A stretch of DNA of 64,000 bases from Carex sylvatica (GCA_964058845.1 CAXKVR010000345.1:16161-80160), one strand, 5' to 3'; positions 48,637-62,044 are shown, counted from the stretch's first letter. Made by a program: numbers and translations. The notes: generated from the sequence alone by a model not told the origin.

Positions 48637-49860
48637 TTTTATATGATACGCATTTTAGTTTTATATTAAAAAACAATTTATAAAGTAATGATAATATTTA
48701 TCTTCTTTTATTTTTTTCGTTTTATGATCTCTCTACCACACATAACCTAAATACATACACTTCATCATTATCAATTTCTTTTGCAGTTGGAATGCCAGCA
48801 CAAACGTGTCGTGTGGGAAAGAAAAATTATCACATTTCACTATTACATTCGATTAAACGTGTTTTAGGAAATGTTTCTTTTGAAAAATGAAAAAAAAAAA
48901 AAAAAAACTAACAAAGACTTATCTAGTGATTATGTTTCATCTTTATTATTTTGCTTCAAGATTACAAAAAAAATATTAACCTCAAAATTTTATATGCATT
49001 TTACAGTTTTATGTACAATGAATAAAGTAGCGATAATAGTTATCTTCTTTATCTTTCTGTTTTATCTCTCTACCACATATAAATATAATGTCTCTGCCGC
49101 ATATAACGTGTATAAATAAACTTTAGCATTCTTCTTTTACGGCTCAAATGCCAGCGCAAGCGTGTCGTGTGGAAAAGAAAAATTATTGTAATCTTAGAAC
49201 TATTGGATAATCAAAAGTGGAGAGTTCAAATTCCGCTCACTACTCCGTAATCTGTGCGAAGCTTAATTTAAATTTTTTATTGTATTTTACTATTTCATTC
49301 AATTACATTTAAGATAGTAACAATTGAAAACCTTTAAAAAGCATTTCTCATATCGTGTATATTTGTTTTGTATATCTACAAAGACTTGTCCAATAGTTAA
49401 GATTTAGCCAATTAATATTTTTTTTCATGATTACGGAAATATCTTGAATCTAATTAACTCTTAAGGAATATTTTTTTGCATTATACTTTAATATATGTTA
49501 ACATAACAACTTGTGTGGTGGTGTAATTGGTAGTTATCATTTATTGTTTTTATTATTTCATCGTTATGGAAAAGCTTTTTAACCTATTTTTATCAATTAT
49601 TTTTTCATAATGGCAGTGACATCCTTAATATAGATGGAGAGACGTGAGCAGTGGTTAAGCTGTTGTAATTTGTTAATTGTCTTTTTATGATTAGAAGAAT
49701 TTTTGAAATTAATTCAAAAGGCCGGTCTAAAGTTAATTATAAATGTGCTCAGTCATCTTTACTATTTTAAAATTTTAATTATGTATATTGAAACTTAATT
49801 GAATTTTTTTAAAACATTTATGTGTATTTTGTAGTTCAACTCTCACAGATAATAAATGTG

Positions 49861-50133
49861 AAGTAGAACTAGGGTGTTCTTAAGCTCATCAAGGTGTTTG
49901 GTGAGCTTAACTTTAAAACCTATCAAATCGGTTACAAATGACGAATTCGAACCTATCTTATGAGTGATGCGTCTACATGTGAAAATTTTAAACATTCAAA
50001 TTAATTTAATATAAAGTCAAGCGGTCACAAAACGGTTCGGATTCGTCATTTAAAACCGATTTAATGAGTTTTGACTTTTGAAGTTAAGCTCACCAAACAC
50101 TTTGGTGAGCTTAAGAACACCCTAGTTCTACTC
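49861..50133. mobile_element. Mutator-like MITE, 'gcgtctacatg' family (273 bp)
   Basis: Left AAGTAGAACTAGGGTGTTCTTAAG, right CTTAAGAACACCCTAGTTCTACTC; perfect 9-bp target duplications ataaatgtg (49852-49860; 50134-50142). It shares inner words with 48230-48636 and outer tips with 55187-55779. The right inner arm is shortened compared with its relatives. Confidence 0.93.
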
Positions 50134-50225
50134 ATAAATGTGTGTTTTATAGTTTAGTGTTAGAATTTCACTTTGTGGTCAGAAAGAATTTGAGTTTAAA
50201 TTTATCATATATTATATACTTAATT

Positions 50226-53215
50226 TTTTATAAATATCCAGAAAAATAATTAAATTTAAAAAACTAATCAAAGTTGCACTGGATTTCAAAATCTACCCAA
50301 ACCGTAACCGTAAAAAAAATTTGCGATTTTGAAATTCCAAAACCGGTTTAAAAAAAAATACCGCAAAAAAAATTTGCAATTCCATTTTTTTTTCAGATTT
50401 TTTTATTTAAATAGAAATATTTATAATTTATTTATTTTTGTATTGAAATATTAGAAATATTTAATATATTTTTTGAAAATAGATTGAATACTATATAATT
50501 TGATTTATTAGAAAGACTGCTATAAATAACACGAATCAAGATTTTTAGTGGCGATTTTTTTGCGGCTGTAAGAAAAATTAATATATTTCTTTGTGAGTTA
50601 TTGGAAAAAAATAAAAATGCTTGGATTCTGAGTTATTGATCCCGGTTTAAAAGTCACTTCTAGGTAATATAGAAAATATTGTGATCCTTCTAGTACATTT
50701 AATTTATAAAAAGTTGTATCTATTTTGAGATTTTTTTTTAATAACAATCATTAAATAACTTAAATTTTTATTTTTTTGCAAAAATTAAATGCATTAGAAG
50801 GATGATAATATTTTCTGTATTTACTTTGAAGTGACTTTTGAACTGGGATCAAAAACTGAAGATCCAAGCATTTTTATTTTTTTCAATAACATATAAAGAA
50901 ATATATTAATTTTTCTTATAACTGCAAAAAATTTGGCACAAAAAATGTTGATCCGAGTTATTTGTAGTAGTCTTTCTAATAAATCAAATTATATAGTATT
51001 TCATATATTTTCAAAGAAATATATTAAGTATTTCTAATATTTCAATACAATAAATAAATAAATTTTAAGTATTTCTATTTAAATAAAAAATCTGAAAAAT
51101 GAAAAAAAAATTGAAACCGCAAATTTTTTTTTTTTTTTTGAACAGCTGGTTTTGAAATTTTGTTGAGTATTTTAAGTATATGATTTTGTGCTTGTTTTTA
51201 TACTCTTTTAAACTTTTAAATTTATAAATCTAAATACTCGAAAAAAAAGGTTAGTTGCAAGCGCACAACCTATCATTGTAGTACTTTGGGTATCGATCCA
51301 CAGGAAAATTGGAAAATACTAGTCTTTAACTCTATTGATTAATTTCAGATTTGTGCAATAAAGCAAAATTAAATGAGGGATTTTGTTCTAACAATCCTAA
51401 GTTCGGGTTCAATACCCGGAGGAAGAGTTTTGAAACAATTAAAGTAAAATATAATCTTGATTGCTTTCAAGAATTTGGAAGATCTAGGAGCATTCGGTCT
51501 ACAATTCCTTACTAATGCTATCTATTCGGTATTGTTTAAATTCATGTATGATTTGTTGAGGTTTCTAACCTAAAGTGTTAAAAAGGGTCACTTTCGTGAA
51601 TTAATAACGTGCCTAGATAGTTTCAGACTTCACCGTCGTTCATCACCCTAGCTATCTAGATCCATTAAGCTCTTGTTAGTCTATTTCAATAATTATTGAT
51701 ACAAGTATTTTGGTGGATTGGGTTAATGTTCCTCGGATTTTAGGACTGTCACCATCCTAAAATGATATTTAACAATCATGTTCACACAAAATCATATCAA
51801 TACTTAATCAATCTAGGTGTCCTAAGTAAGGGTTTGACTTCACTTTCGTTCATCACCAAATCCTAACCCTTAATTTCTATAGTTCCGTGTTTCGATTCCA
51901 AAGCGGGACTACTTCGATTGCAAGTGCTAAACTATGTAATCAACACAAATGATAAATCACAGAATTAACAATCAAATCTCATAAAACAATCATAATAAAA
52001 ACAAATATCCGAATAAGATAAAATTAAACAAGTTCATGCATTGACATAAATCCCTAGAGAGAAAACTAGCCTCTCATCGAGATATAAGAATTCAACAAAA
52101 AATTCATTACAAAGATTGACATAAAACAAAGAGACATTAAATAGAGAAATAGATTACACCATTCTCTAAATGAAGAACCCTTATTCTTGTCTTATTCTTA
52201 AAATCTTCTTCTTCCTCCTTGAATTGCTTCCTCGATTGCAGAATTATACGCTAAGTATTCGTGGAGAAGAGATTTTGAGAGATGAGATTGATCTTTGCGA
52301 AGAGATGCCTTGAATGGAGTATGAACCCCCTCTTTTAGGCTAAAGATCATACCCAATTTGGAGCCTAGAATGTGAGATTAGTGGGTGCTATCTTTACATG
52401 TTTCCCATATTTGTCATGTCTAATTTTAGCCCTTGAAACGTGGCGTTCTGAAAATAGAAAAATACATCAAAAATGCATTTTTAGGCTGTCTGCGACCAAA
52501 GTGCATTCACACTACGCTTTCCAAGTTGTAGATCTTATTGCTAGCTTTCCGAAAAGTGGTCATACGCCTAAAACGGAGTTACGAGTCAAAATCTATGGCT
52601 ATTTTAAGTTCAGGCTCCAGTTCTGCGTTCTGCTACAATGCGGTCAGGCCACCCGCACTAGCTGCTATAGTGCATCTGCACTGCGCTCGGACATTTCATG
52701 TGCGACCAGAGTGCGGCTGCATTGATCTTCGTGCATCTACACAAATTTTGATGCATAGCTCATTATACCTTTTTATAATTGGCGCGCGTCTAGAAATCCA
52801 TCTAAGCACTTAGTGTAGTCGTATCAAAAACCATGCATTCGCACTAGGCTATTTTCTTCATTTTTCTTCATTTTCTGCAAATTAAAACTAGGTAAACGCA
52901 GTAACTTAATTCTAGATGTAATATATTATTTTTATATTCAAAATACAAGATATTTTGCGTTATTTCATGATGAAAAATAGATCAAATGTGTATATAATTT
53001 ATGCCTATCAAATTCTAAAACCGCAAAAAAAATTACGGTTTTTTTTTTAAACAGTGGTTTTGGAATTCTAAATCGCAAAAAAAAAATTGCAGTTTTAGAC
53101 TGAATTACCGCAATTTTTTTTTGCGATTTTGGTAGATTTCGAAATTTACCCCAACATTAGTTATTTTCTGAAATTTAATTATTTTTTTGAATATTTATAA
53201 ATAATTCGGTATTAT
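50226..53215. mobile_element. Foldback element split by a solo LTR
   Basis: With 51161-53010 removed, the remaining about 1.1 kb folds back: 'aaaaataattaaatttaaaaaactaatcaaagtt' (50240) mirrors 'aaca.ttagttattttctgaaatttaattattttt' (53150), and 50340-50720 mirrors 50740-51140 (including the gaaagactgct / agtagtctttc words). The centre is near 50730. Exact ends and target duplication are unclear. One arm of a relative lies at 28240-28910. Confidence 0.7.
51161..53010. mobile_element. Solo LTR of an LTR retrotransposon (1850 bp)
   Basis: Starts TGTTGAG and ends CCTATCA (TG..CA), with 5-bp flanks aattt (51156-51160) and aattc (53011-53015), 4 of 5 identical. It contains phrases I recognise from plant LTRs, probably Ty3-gypsy type, such as 'gtactttgggtatcgatccacagg' and 'cttcactttcgttcatcacc'. 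No second LTR, primer site or coding domains lie nearby, so it is the product of LTR-LTR recombination. The family assignment is from memory of phrase type only. Confidence 0.75.
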
Positions 53216-53635
53216 ATATTTTATATTTCAATCCCTCGATCCAAAATTTCTTGTTACTCTAATTTAATCCTTATGACATACACAGATTTTTCTGTGTGTT
53301 GACAAAAAGACGTGAGATGATTAAGTAAATATCATTTATTATTTGTTTCCTTAATTGATTACATAAAGACTTAATTATAAGCTAACTCCTTCAGTTTGAA
53401 ACATGTACGATTGAATTTCATGATGTTAACAGAGGAACTTGTTCGATTATGAATTTATTAAGTAGTTGTCATTTAGTATTTTGATTCATGCATGATTACA
53501 TAAATGATTTTGAACCCAAGCTCTAATTAAACTCTTATGCTATCCACACGTCTAATCTCTATATTGACAAAGATACCGTGTTATGGATAATTAGCAGTCA
53601 TTTATTACTTATTTTTTAATTATTTTTATTGTAAG

Positions 53636-53986
53636 TTGGGCGGGCAAAAAAGCTCGTGACTTGATTGTGATTCGCAGCTGACTCGCTCGCCAAAAGTTCA
53701 CGAGCTAGCTCGGTTAGGCATTAATTTGTGAATTTGTGTGCATTTTATATTATCCAGTTCGGTTTAGCTTGATCCAAAATTTTTGTAAAACTTATTTTCT
53801 TCTTAAAATAAGATTCAGCAAAACTCAACGAACCAGTTCACCAGTTCACGAGCTAGCTCAGTTCAGCTCATGACAATTTAAAGCTGAGATTTTAGCCCAG
53901 CTCAGATCTCTAAAATTAACTCGTTCGTGACTTAGACGAGCTAGCTCATAAGGAGTTTGAGTTGAGCTAACTGGTTGCCGCCTCTA
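53636..53986. mobile_element. hAT-like MITE (351 bp)
   Basis: Left TTGGGCGGGCAA and right TTGCCGCCTCTA are imperfect inverse ends; perfect 8-bp target duplications attgtaag (53628-53635; 53987-53994). The interior repeats 'cacgagctagctc'/'gagctagctc' words. It is the same family as 35759-36097. Confidence 0.87.
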
Positions 53987-53994
53987 ATTGTAAG

Positions 53995-55110
53995 ACATGA
54001 CTTGCAAAAATAAAAGACATCTTTGCTTCAATTTAATAATAATCGCATTCTAATTTTAAAACAATTGAACATGTATTCCTATATAGAATATAACCTTATT
54101 CGTGTGCTAACAAAATATATAATATATGAATTACTTTATAAAGGCTCTTTAATAAATTCAATATTTTTTAATTACAGTCCCCTTGGATAAAATAGAAAAA
54201 TCAAATAAAATGAAAAGGGCACTTCTCCCTTTAACATGCGGCAATGAAATGAAAGAAAAATATTATATCCGGATTATGCATTAGAATTTCATATATACTT
54301 TTTTTAGCTATGGCAATGCTGCTAATTATGTTGATATTTATGTGTATTGCTTGCATTATGTGCCCATACTGTAATTGAGACAACATATTAAATGTTAAAT
54401 TAATTGTGTGCATAAATTGTATTCATTCAGTATTTGAAATAAAATGAAAAAATGAATAAAGAATCATGCATGAATACTAGACTACTAGCCCATACTAGAA
54501 CTAATTAAAATATATTAATTCCTCACAAATTAAAAAAACTCACAAGTTGAGGCACCGCTCATTGATTAATTCCAAGAATATTTGCTATATATGTTACTGG
54601 CAAATGTTCTTTACTGGTTGGATTGGATCTTGCTCAACTGCTCAAGTATGATATCTAATCAATGAATACACACATGAACATCACTGGAAAATTATAAGAG
54701 TCGATACACATTTAATTGCTGCTAATATAACAAATAAAATATACTTGCGAAATTATTTCCGATGTATTATTAGATCTCATAAGTCAATTTATTAAATAAT
54801 AATCACTGTTGAACAACCGGTACCGCTTTGACTTAATTATACATTTTCATTACCAGGCGGAATCAATCACGAGACTAAACGAAAGAAATTAAATGATTTG
54901 ACCGTTGCAACGATTATGATCGAGCAAGGCGGCGGCACGAGATTAATTGCTTACGTGGCATGATCTTATTGGAAGTTGGTTTCGTGCATTTCATTGTTTT
55001 GTTCTTTGACCATTAATGTTATTTGCATCGTCTCCAGTCGTCATGCTGGTCCCTACAATTACATCTATTTCGGACAAGAAAAAAGTAGAAAAATAATACA
55101 GAGGGTAAAA
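53995..55110. other. Intergenic DNA, nothing recognised
   Basis: AT-rich, without open frames of interest, bounded repeats or RNA gene signatures that I can see. Confidence 0.5.
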
Positions 55111-55186
55111 TGTAGGGTGTAAACGGAGCGGATTCGGAGCGCATTCGTATTCGTTTTTCACTGAGCAGATATGAATACGAATACAG

Positions 55187-55779
55187 AGAGTAGAACTAGA
55201 GTGTTCTTAAGTTTATCAAATCTCTTTGTGAACTCAACTTTAAAATCTATTAGATTAGTTTCAAACGATAAATCCAAACTGTTGAAATCATTCTACCTCA
55301 CGAGTGATGCGTCTACATGCAAAAAAATTTAAATTTTAAATTAATTTTGTATAGAGCCAAGTGGTCAAAAGGTGTCCAAAAATGAATGCATTAAAATTAA
55401 TTTATAAACCTTATAATTTTGACCACTTGACTTTGTACCAAATTAATTCAAAACTTTAAAATTTAAAATTTAAAATTTAAACCTCACGAGTGATGCGTCC
55501 ATATGCAAAAAATTTAAAATTAATTTTGTATAGAGTCAAGTAGTCAAAAGGTGTTCAAAAAATGAATGCATTAAAATTAATTTATAAACATTCTAAGTTT
55601 GACTACTTGACTTTGTACCAAATTAATTCAAAACTTTAAAATATTCACATGTAGACACATAACTCATAAGGTAGAAGGATTTCAACGGTTTGAATTTGTC
55701 ATTTGAAATCAATTCAATAAATTTTAGAGTTGAGTTCACAAATAGCATTGGTGAACTTAGGAACACCCTAGTTCTACTC
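55187..55779. mobile_element. Mutator-like MITE with duplicated hairpin core (593 bp)
   Basis: Left GAGTAGAACTAGAGTGTTCTTAAG (after one extra A), right CTTAGGAACACCCTAGTTCTACTC; 9-bp flanks cgaatacag (55178-55186) and cgaatacaa (55780-55788), 8 of 9 identical. The core from 'cctcacgagtgatgcgtc' to 'ccaaattaattcaaaacttt' occurs twice (about 55296-55460 and 55483-55645), so the element holds two successive hairpin cores. It is nested in a 'tagggtgtaaacgga' patch (55112-) of an older repeat. Confidence 0.87.
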
Positions 55780-56349
55780 CGAATACAAATAGTAAATGGA
55801 TGATATAATTCAAAATTATATCGCCTTAAATGAATACGGACTTAAATACAAATACAAAATGAATAATTGTCAACTAATTTACGTACATAAACTTTAAGAT
55901 ACAAATACTGATAAAAAAAATATAAAAAAAATACAAATCAGAAAAAAAATGAAATGGAGATGTCATAAACTTTGGAATGGAGAAGAGAATAAGATACAAA
56001 TAAATAAATTGAGGACAGCAAAGTAATTAGAAAGTTAACTTTGGGACCGAAATTTGCTCTGAACCAGAGGATTAGATTGAGACGAAATGATTACACTGCT
56101 TTTAGTATAAATTAATATATCTTTTAATTTTAATTTTTACTTACTGTCAGATTAACAGTGCATAATTTTATTATGTAAGTGTAGATTGGGATGTATAAAA
56201 TTATGTAAGTGTAAGTGTAGATTGGGATGTCGATTTATAAAGATATGTATAAAATTATAGCAATTAACTAGTTAGGTTGATTGGTTTATACGGAGTTTTT
56301 ATTTGTAACTAATTGATAATTGTTTTATACAGTTTTCTTTGTTTAGATT

Positions 56350-57570
56350 TAATGTGGAGCTGCTAATTGAATGTAAGCGCTAAAACAAAATTATTAAATA
56401 GAGATTCTCTAGGGTCCAGGTTCACTATCCTTCTAACTACGTTAGTATGTTTTCGGGCGTCGTTCTACTCCGCATACGGCACTGTCACTATTCGCAGGCG
56501 TCCAGGGTATCTACTTATGTGTTTTGAAAGATTTTCTAATATTTCGATCAGCTTTTGGGCTATCAATTCAGAATACCATAAGTATGCAATTGTCTTCCTC
56601 TTACGAACACAATTGATCATTCCCTATTCTACCCTAAAATTAAAATATCCCAAAGACCCTACTTATTACCAAGTATCTCCTAATATTATCTAAATCGCAA
56701 TTTATGTTATCCTGTCAAGGGAGCCCACTAGGTTATAACTCTAGTATTTGAACCGCGACCAAGACTCAGTAGCCAAAGCCAGGGGTAGAACTAGAAAATT
56801 GAGATAGAGGGGGCTGGATGAATAAGCATCATGTAATTTTATTTTATGAATGGGGCTAATAGTAATATTTTTATAAAAATTCAAACTTTAAAGGTCAAAA
56901 GTGTAAAATTTCTCTAATGATAGGGGGGACTTAGCCCCATTTCCTTACTATGTAGTTACGCCCTTGATCAAAGCGCTAGTACGTACAATTAACACTACCC
57001 TTCTCACACAAATGTGTAATAACTACGCACCAAGGTAAGTTGAGAGCATTGGCGTATGGTAGACAGAACTATGTATGCAAGGACTTAATAAAAAGAAACT
57101 CAAAACATAACAAAAGCAAATCACAAAAATGTATTAAACATAATTAAGAATTCAAGTATCTAAACCCTCACTCTAGAGATTAGAAGCTTAGCTACTTAGA
57201 GCTATAGCAAAAGAAAGAAAATAAAATAAAGATAATACACTCTCGTAGAGATACAAGAACCTTGGCACTCCTTAGGATGTCGCTTTCTCGTCTTGCTCTA
57301 ATGGCTACTCTTCTCTCCCTAAGTAACTCTCTAGCCTAACCTAGCATGAGGGCGCTAACCTATCGTCTGAACTTACTCAATTAAAATATGCACACTAAAT
57401 TCTATTACAAAAAGGGTATTTATAGTATTCTTAAGATAAGTGGATAAAGTTGAGGGAGTAATTGAGATCATGCGAGACCCCACCCATGTCTAAGCCAAAA
57501 ATAGCATATTTATCCAGAATTCATGACGTTCTAGAAGGCTTCTGTCGATTTTAGCATCAACGGTGTATGA
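56350..57570. mobile_element. LTR-retrotransposon-like remnant, ends not defined
   Basis: Less AT-rich than its surroundings, with LTR-like phrases (gattctctagggtccaggttcactatcc; ggctatcaattcagaatacc; a tail with gaccccacccatg...ccaaaaatagcat) comparable in style to the solo LTR at 51161. No coding domain. It contains the nested hAT MITE at 56780-56966. Confidence 0.4.
56780..56966. mobile_element. hAT-like MITE nested in LTR-like DNA (187 bp)
   Basis: Left CAGGGGTAGAAC and right GTTACGCCCTTG are inverse ends; 8-bp flanks gccaaagc (56772-56779) and atcaaagc (56967-56974) share 6 of 8 bases. Interior with ggggggct/agcccc words. Confidence 0.65.
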
Positions 57571-57579
57571 TCTGATCAC

Positions 57580-59500
57580 CACGAAACTGTTAGTTTGTAA
57601 TAATCTAAAAGTCAATAATACGATAATTTATTATATAAAGCTTTGTTCATGAATTGAATGTTTAATTATATATATCATTTTGTTGCCTTGAGTATTATTG
57701 CATTTATGAATCGTTCCGAGAGAATTGTAAAACTTCATAATACAGATGTAATATATTCTTAAAAGTCTCTAATCGAGGTAATTAGTAGGAACACTAATTA
57801 GTCGCTACAAGGTTAGTATGTGGAATAAAAAATGGTCAAGTTTTACAGACCACTGACAAGAGATATCATTTTAATCACATAGATACGTGTTCTAGGAACA
57901 TGATATTTGATAGACCCTGAATGAAATATTAAATGGAATTGTGTTCGTGTCATTAATATTTTCATTCAGTGTTAACTTCTAAAGTATAAGGTATTCATCT
58001 TTCCTACTAAGAAATATGCATGTGTGATTGTTATCTAATGCTGTCTGTAAAAAGCAGTTATAACGGTAGCACTTCGGTATACATAGCTCAGCTAAGGAAG
58101 TGATGGTCTACCAAAAGTACTATTTTTCCTCGTATCTCTATACGAGTTATAGTATCACTGGGCCTCTTAATAGAGTAAGATTATCTGCTAGCGATATAAT
58201 TACAAGAGTAATTATATTTGATAATCTGCTCAAGATCAAGAAAAGATGAAGTTTACAAGGATGACACACACCTATCTTGAAACTGATCTGATAGCTATGA
58301 GACGAAAGAATTAACATGAATAAAATGAGTTTACTGGATCGTGATATTGTACAGTACATCATCATCTATGCAATTGGATGGTCATGATGTATTCTTCCAG
58401 ATGCCTCTCATGATTATAGAAGTTAAAACAGTTTTAATTCTATTTACCAACATAATACAGATCCTATTGGATCACACCGTATAGGAGCTAATTGGAGAAT
58501 TTTATTGATTAATTATAAATTAATTATGATTAATAATAAGATAGCTATAATTAATTATACGTGATATAATTAAATTATAAATGTCATGTAAAAATAGCAA
58601 AGCAAAAACAAAAGGTTAATTTATAAACGTACACGTTACATTGTGTAAAAATTACCGAAACAACAACCGAGAGAAATATAATTGTACATGATAATTATAT
58701 ATATTTAATTTAGATTTTAATTATTAATTATGGATTTAAATTATGGGTCGAAAATCCATTAGCATTAAAGTCCTAATTAAAATTAAAAGCCCAAATCAAT
58801 TCAATTGAATTTTGGGCCAAAGTGTAAAAATCCAATTTGATCACCTCCTCTCCAAAATCGTCATACATATGTAGCATGGGCAACTTGGTCATTTCATACA
58901 CATTTGAAGGCTATAAATAGAGGGGTGAGGTGAAAGAGAAAAATCACTAATTCACTTCGTATTGTATTGTTAGATCGATTCGAGTTTCTATTTTTCTCTC
59001 TTTCTTGGTTACAGTTGTTGTTTAGAGTTCACGAGATCGGTGAATAGTGTTTTTGTGAGCACGCGGTGGATAAGAATCACATGCTTGTGATAACCTTTAT
59101 CATCTAACGGATCATGACTAATACTATTTCGTCTTTTCTCGGTGAATAGTATTTTTGTAGAATTCCACAGCTTACGATATTTCTGACAAAAGAAATAAAT
59201 CGCTCTCTGGTTAGTCCTGGTGGATAACCGATAGAGGTATCAAACGTCTGATACTTCGAGACAAGTCATTCCCAGTATTGCTCTTCTCGCTCGGTCTGCA
59301 TTCCAATTAGAGTTTGAAAACAAGGTATAAATATGTTATATTAATCTATTTAATTTGTAAATAGATTAACCCTTAATTTAGAAATCAATTATGGAGTAGA
59401 TCTGTAAAAAGATTAAAATGGGTTTTGATGTCAAAGGAATACGAAAGGTGGACCGTCTTGGAATGTTTTCTGACATACCCCGTTTAATTATTGGCTTAAG
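57580..59500. mobile_element. Possible LTR or leader of a retrotransposon
   Basis: A promoter-like ggctataaatagagggg (58909-58925) lies 300-400 bp upstream of a T- and CT-rich leader and a donor-like caag/gtataaat (59323-59332). The stretch after 57587 begins TGTTAG. This order resembles an LTR promoter plus untranslated leader, but no matching second LTR, tRNA-primer site or gag frame was found. Confidence 0.3.
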
Positions 59501-61330
59501 TTAGAAGTAATTTTTTTATTTTACGGTCTTTTCGCAGCTTAAGCATGTACAAGGGTTACACCAAAACCCAACAGAAACAATCCACGGATCGTGCGGCATA
59601 GGGCAAGGTCGCATGCAGTTCCCGACTTAGCGTATTTTCTTGATATTTTACCATTTTGCATGTTGTGCACTTCGTGTGAGGTATTTGCATGCTCCATGGA
59701 ATGCCTGATTTAGACGTCATTTTTAGAAATCGCCTAAATTCGACACTTTTGCTTTGTTTTTGCTCTATTTTCGCAACTTTCTTCAAAACCTGCCAAAAAC
59801 CACCTAAAAACATAAACAATTCAAAAAAAATAGTTACTTTGCATTCGCTTTCGTCATTTTTCGAAAAAAATAGTAATTTTCATTATATATTTTGGCATCA
59901 TCATCACCCCTAATAAAATGTCAATAAATATCAGATTTTCATTAGTATAAAAATAATATATAATATTATTTTAATTATTTATTTAATTAGGTTCTGGTTA
60001 TAATTAGGATGAGATTAATTAAATTATACAATATCTCACATAAGTTTGTCTAAATAATAATTTATGTGTTTTTAAATCATGTAAACAATAACTAGAGCAT
60101 CTACATCTCTGGTACTACTAGAATTTCTAATCTGATGTGATAATTTCTAATTCAGTTTAAAAAATGTGAGAGAGTTTTTTTATTTAGAAACTATACAGTA
60201 AATTTTTTTATTAATAAAATATTTATAAACTCTATGCTAGTTAAATGATTGGGTCGAATTATTTTTTTTTTTTAATTTATTGTTGACATAACTTAATAAA
60301 AATTTTAAAATTAATTTTAGAGATGTAAAAGTTAAAAAATTTAGAAACCTTAATTTCAAAAAAAAATAAGTGACAGTATTTAGAGCTCATTTGAGTTACT
60401 AAAAATTAGATACTCTTTGAAGATCAAAAGCAATGTCTTCATAATTATTGGGAACTCAAAAACACCAAAATGGTCAATCACAAATAACGGAAAGTAGGTG
60501 TAAGATTCATAAATACAGAGAGCAATTTGTACATGTAATAATTACAACTGTTGTTCATCCATTTTTTTGAGAAAAACAAACACAGATATATTTGCCTTGG
60601 ACAAGATTTCTGGCCATTTTTGTCATAGAATATATTAGCCTGAAATATACCAACTAACAGTGATTTAAACTTGATCTTGATATTCTGAAATATTTCTAAT
60701 TAAGCTATAACGAAATTATGCCTGAAGCTCAAGTTCTTCTCACTTGTTTTCAATTCAACATAAATACTTCACAGAAAAAAAAAATACTAGACTCACAGAA
60801 TATTTTATTTTAATATCAGCAAATTAATAGAAGTTTTGATGGTAAGATAGAATTTGCCAGCATAGCTTAGGATAGAAAAATATTTACAACTTAGTCTACC
60901 ATACATAACATAGTTCGTTTCAATCGATTTATTTTTGTAAGCTTTCAGTAGCAATCAAAATTAAATCAAAATACTAACATTTTTTACATGTGCATAAAGA
61001 ATAAAATGAAATAAATTAAATTTAACAGTTTTATTTTGTCATTTGAATTTTAAATTTTAAGTTATTAAAATTTTAAAATAAAGATATAATAAATACATTA
61101 AAAATAAAGGTACTTTGAACTGTACTCGGAGAAAAAAATATAAAAATTTATAGAGTAATTCCTCTATTTAATGTTAAAAATATGTATGATTTTGATTTAA
61201 TGGACTTGGCAAAAAAATATTAGCATGATAAATCTCCTCCAATCAAACAACTCATGTACGGCTTCAATATGGGCCACAAGTCTCCGCAATTCCGCAGAGG
61301 GCCCACAACCACGTGGGAGCAGATCCGAGG
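59500..61330. other. Intergenic DNA, mostly unrecognised
   Basis: 59520-59900 has a block of distinct composition without a usable frame. About 60735-61125 carries degraded words of the 'cctccatttttt' MITE arms (cagttttattttgtcatttgaattttaaattttaagttatt). No gene is seen. Confidence 0.45.
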
Positions 61331-61350
61331 TACCATCGTCATTCGAGCCA

Positions 61351-61566
61351 AATTCGTATCCTCTGCATTAACTCAAAACGGAATCTTTTGAGTTAATACA
61401 TATTCACCGTCCGATCAGCTTTAAGATCGTGCGACTTAAGTTCACACTAATATTGATGAACCCCTATGTTTTAGGCGGGCTCCGGATGGGCTCCATTTAC
61501 AATTGGACGGTCAATATCTATTAACTCAAAAGTTACTCTTTTGAGTTAATGCAGACGATGCAGACT
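61351..61566. mobile_element. Mutator-like foldback MITE with 11-bp target duplication (216 bp)
   Basis: Perfect 11-bp direct repeats cattcgagcca flank it (61340-61350; 61567-61577). The arms are AATTCGTATCCTCTGCATTAACTC against GAGTTAATGCAGACGATGCAGACT, then ttttgagttaat... and accgtcc mirrored. No ORF. Confidence 0.85.
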
Positions 61567-62044
61567 CATTCGAGCCATGGGAATTCCGGGGGCACATTTT
61601 TATCGTGAACAGTAACACTGGTTGTGGGCCCCAGTGTTCTGAAATTTAATTCACCTCTTTTGCGTTGCGCAGATAACTAAGCGGGTTTACATTGTCTTTG
61701 ATTATGACCCATTACACAAAATAATACACAGTTTTACTACCAGAATAACTCAAGTAATCTGATGAGGTGTCTGTTTTAAATTTAAAAATAAAATAAAATC
61801 TGAGGTGTCTCAACACGGACGGTCTGTAGCAACTAGCAAGGATACTGGAACAGAGCAGAGATTTGATCGATGTGGACTTGTGGTTTCCTGATTTGTGGGA
61901 CCGGGGAAGGATCTGTCTGGCACAATTATGGCAGATGCATCCATTCTCTGATCATGTGTAGTATTGGCATTTTGCCCTGTGATTTAGAATCACAATTTAG
62001 TATTGAGGTTATGGTAATATGCATATTACAGATTAATTGGTATT

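Larger units (their letters stand above)
48005..50225. repeat. Degenerate dispersed repeat R2, partly internally repeated
   Basis: The phrase 'acaaagactt.tc...g.tta.gt' followed by 'attattttc.ttcatgattaca' recurs at about 48145, 48905, 49380 and 49640, and 'ctctctaccacatataa' at 48725 and 49065. The same phrases occur in R1 (27100-28240) and again at 53310-53600. It is interrupted by two MITEs. No coding sequence is recognised. Confidence 0.55.

Noticed and set aside
49190..49260. tRNA-like B box (gagagttcaaattccgctc)
   Set aside because: No matching A box or stem pairing upstream; a chance match in decayed repeat.
52372..52813. Open frames of 91-117 codons inside the solo LTR
   Set aside because: They are overlapping frames in different phases in a less AT-rich part of the LTR, with no retroelement protein motif.
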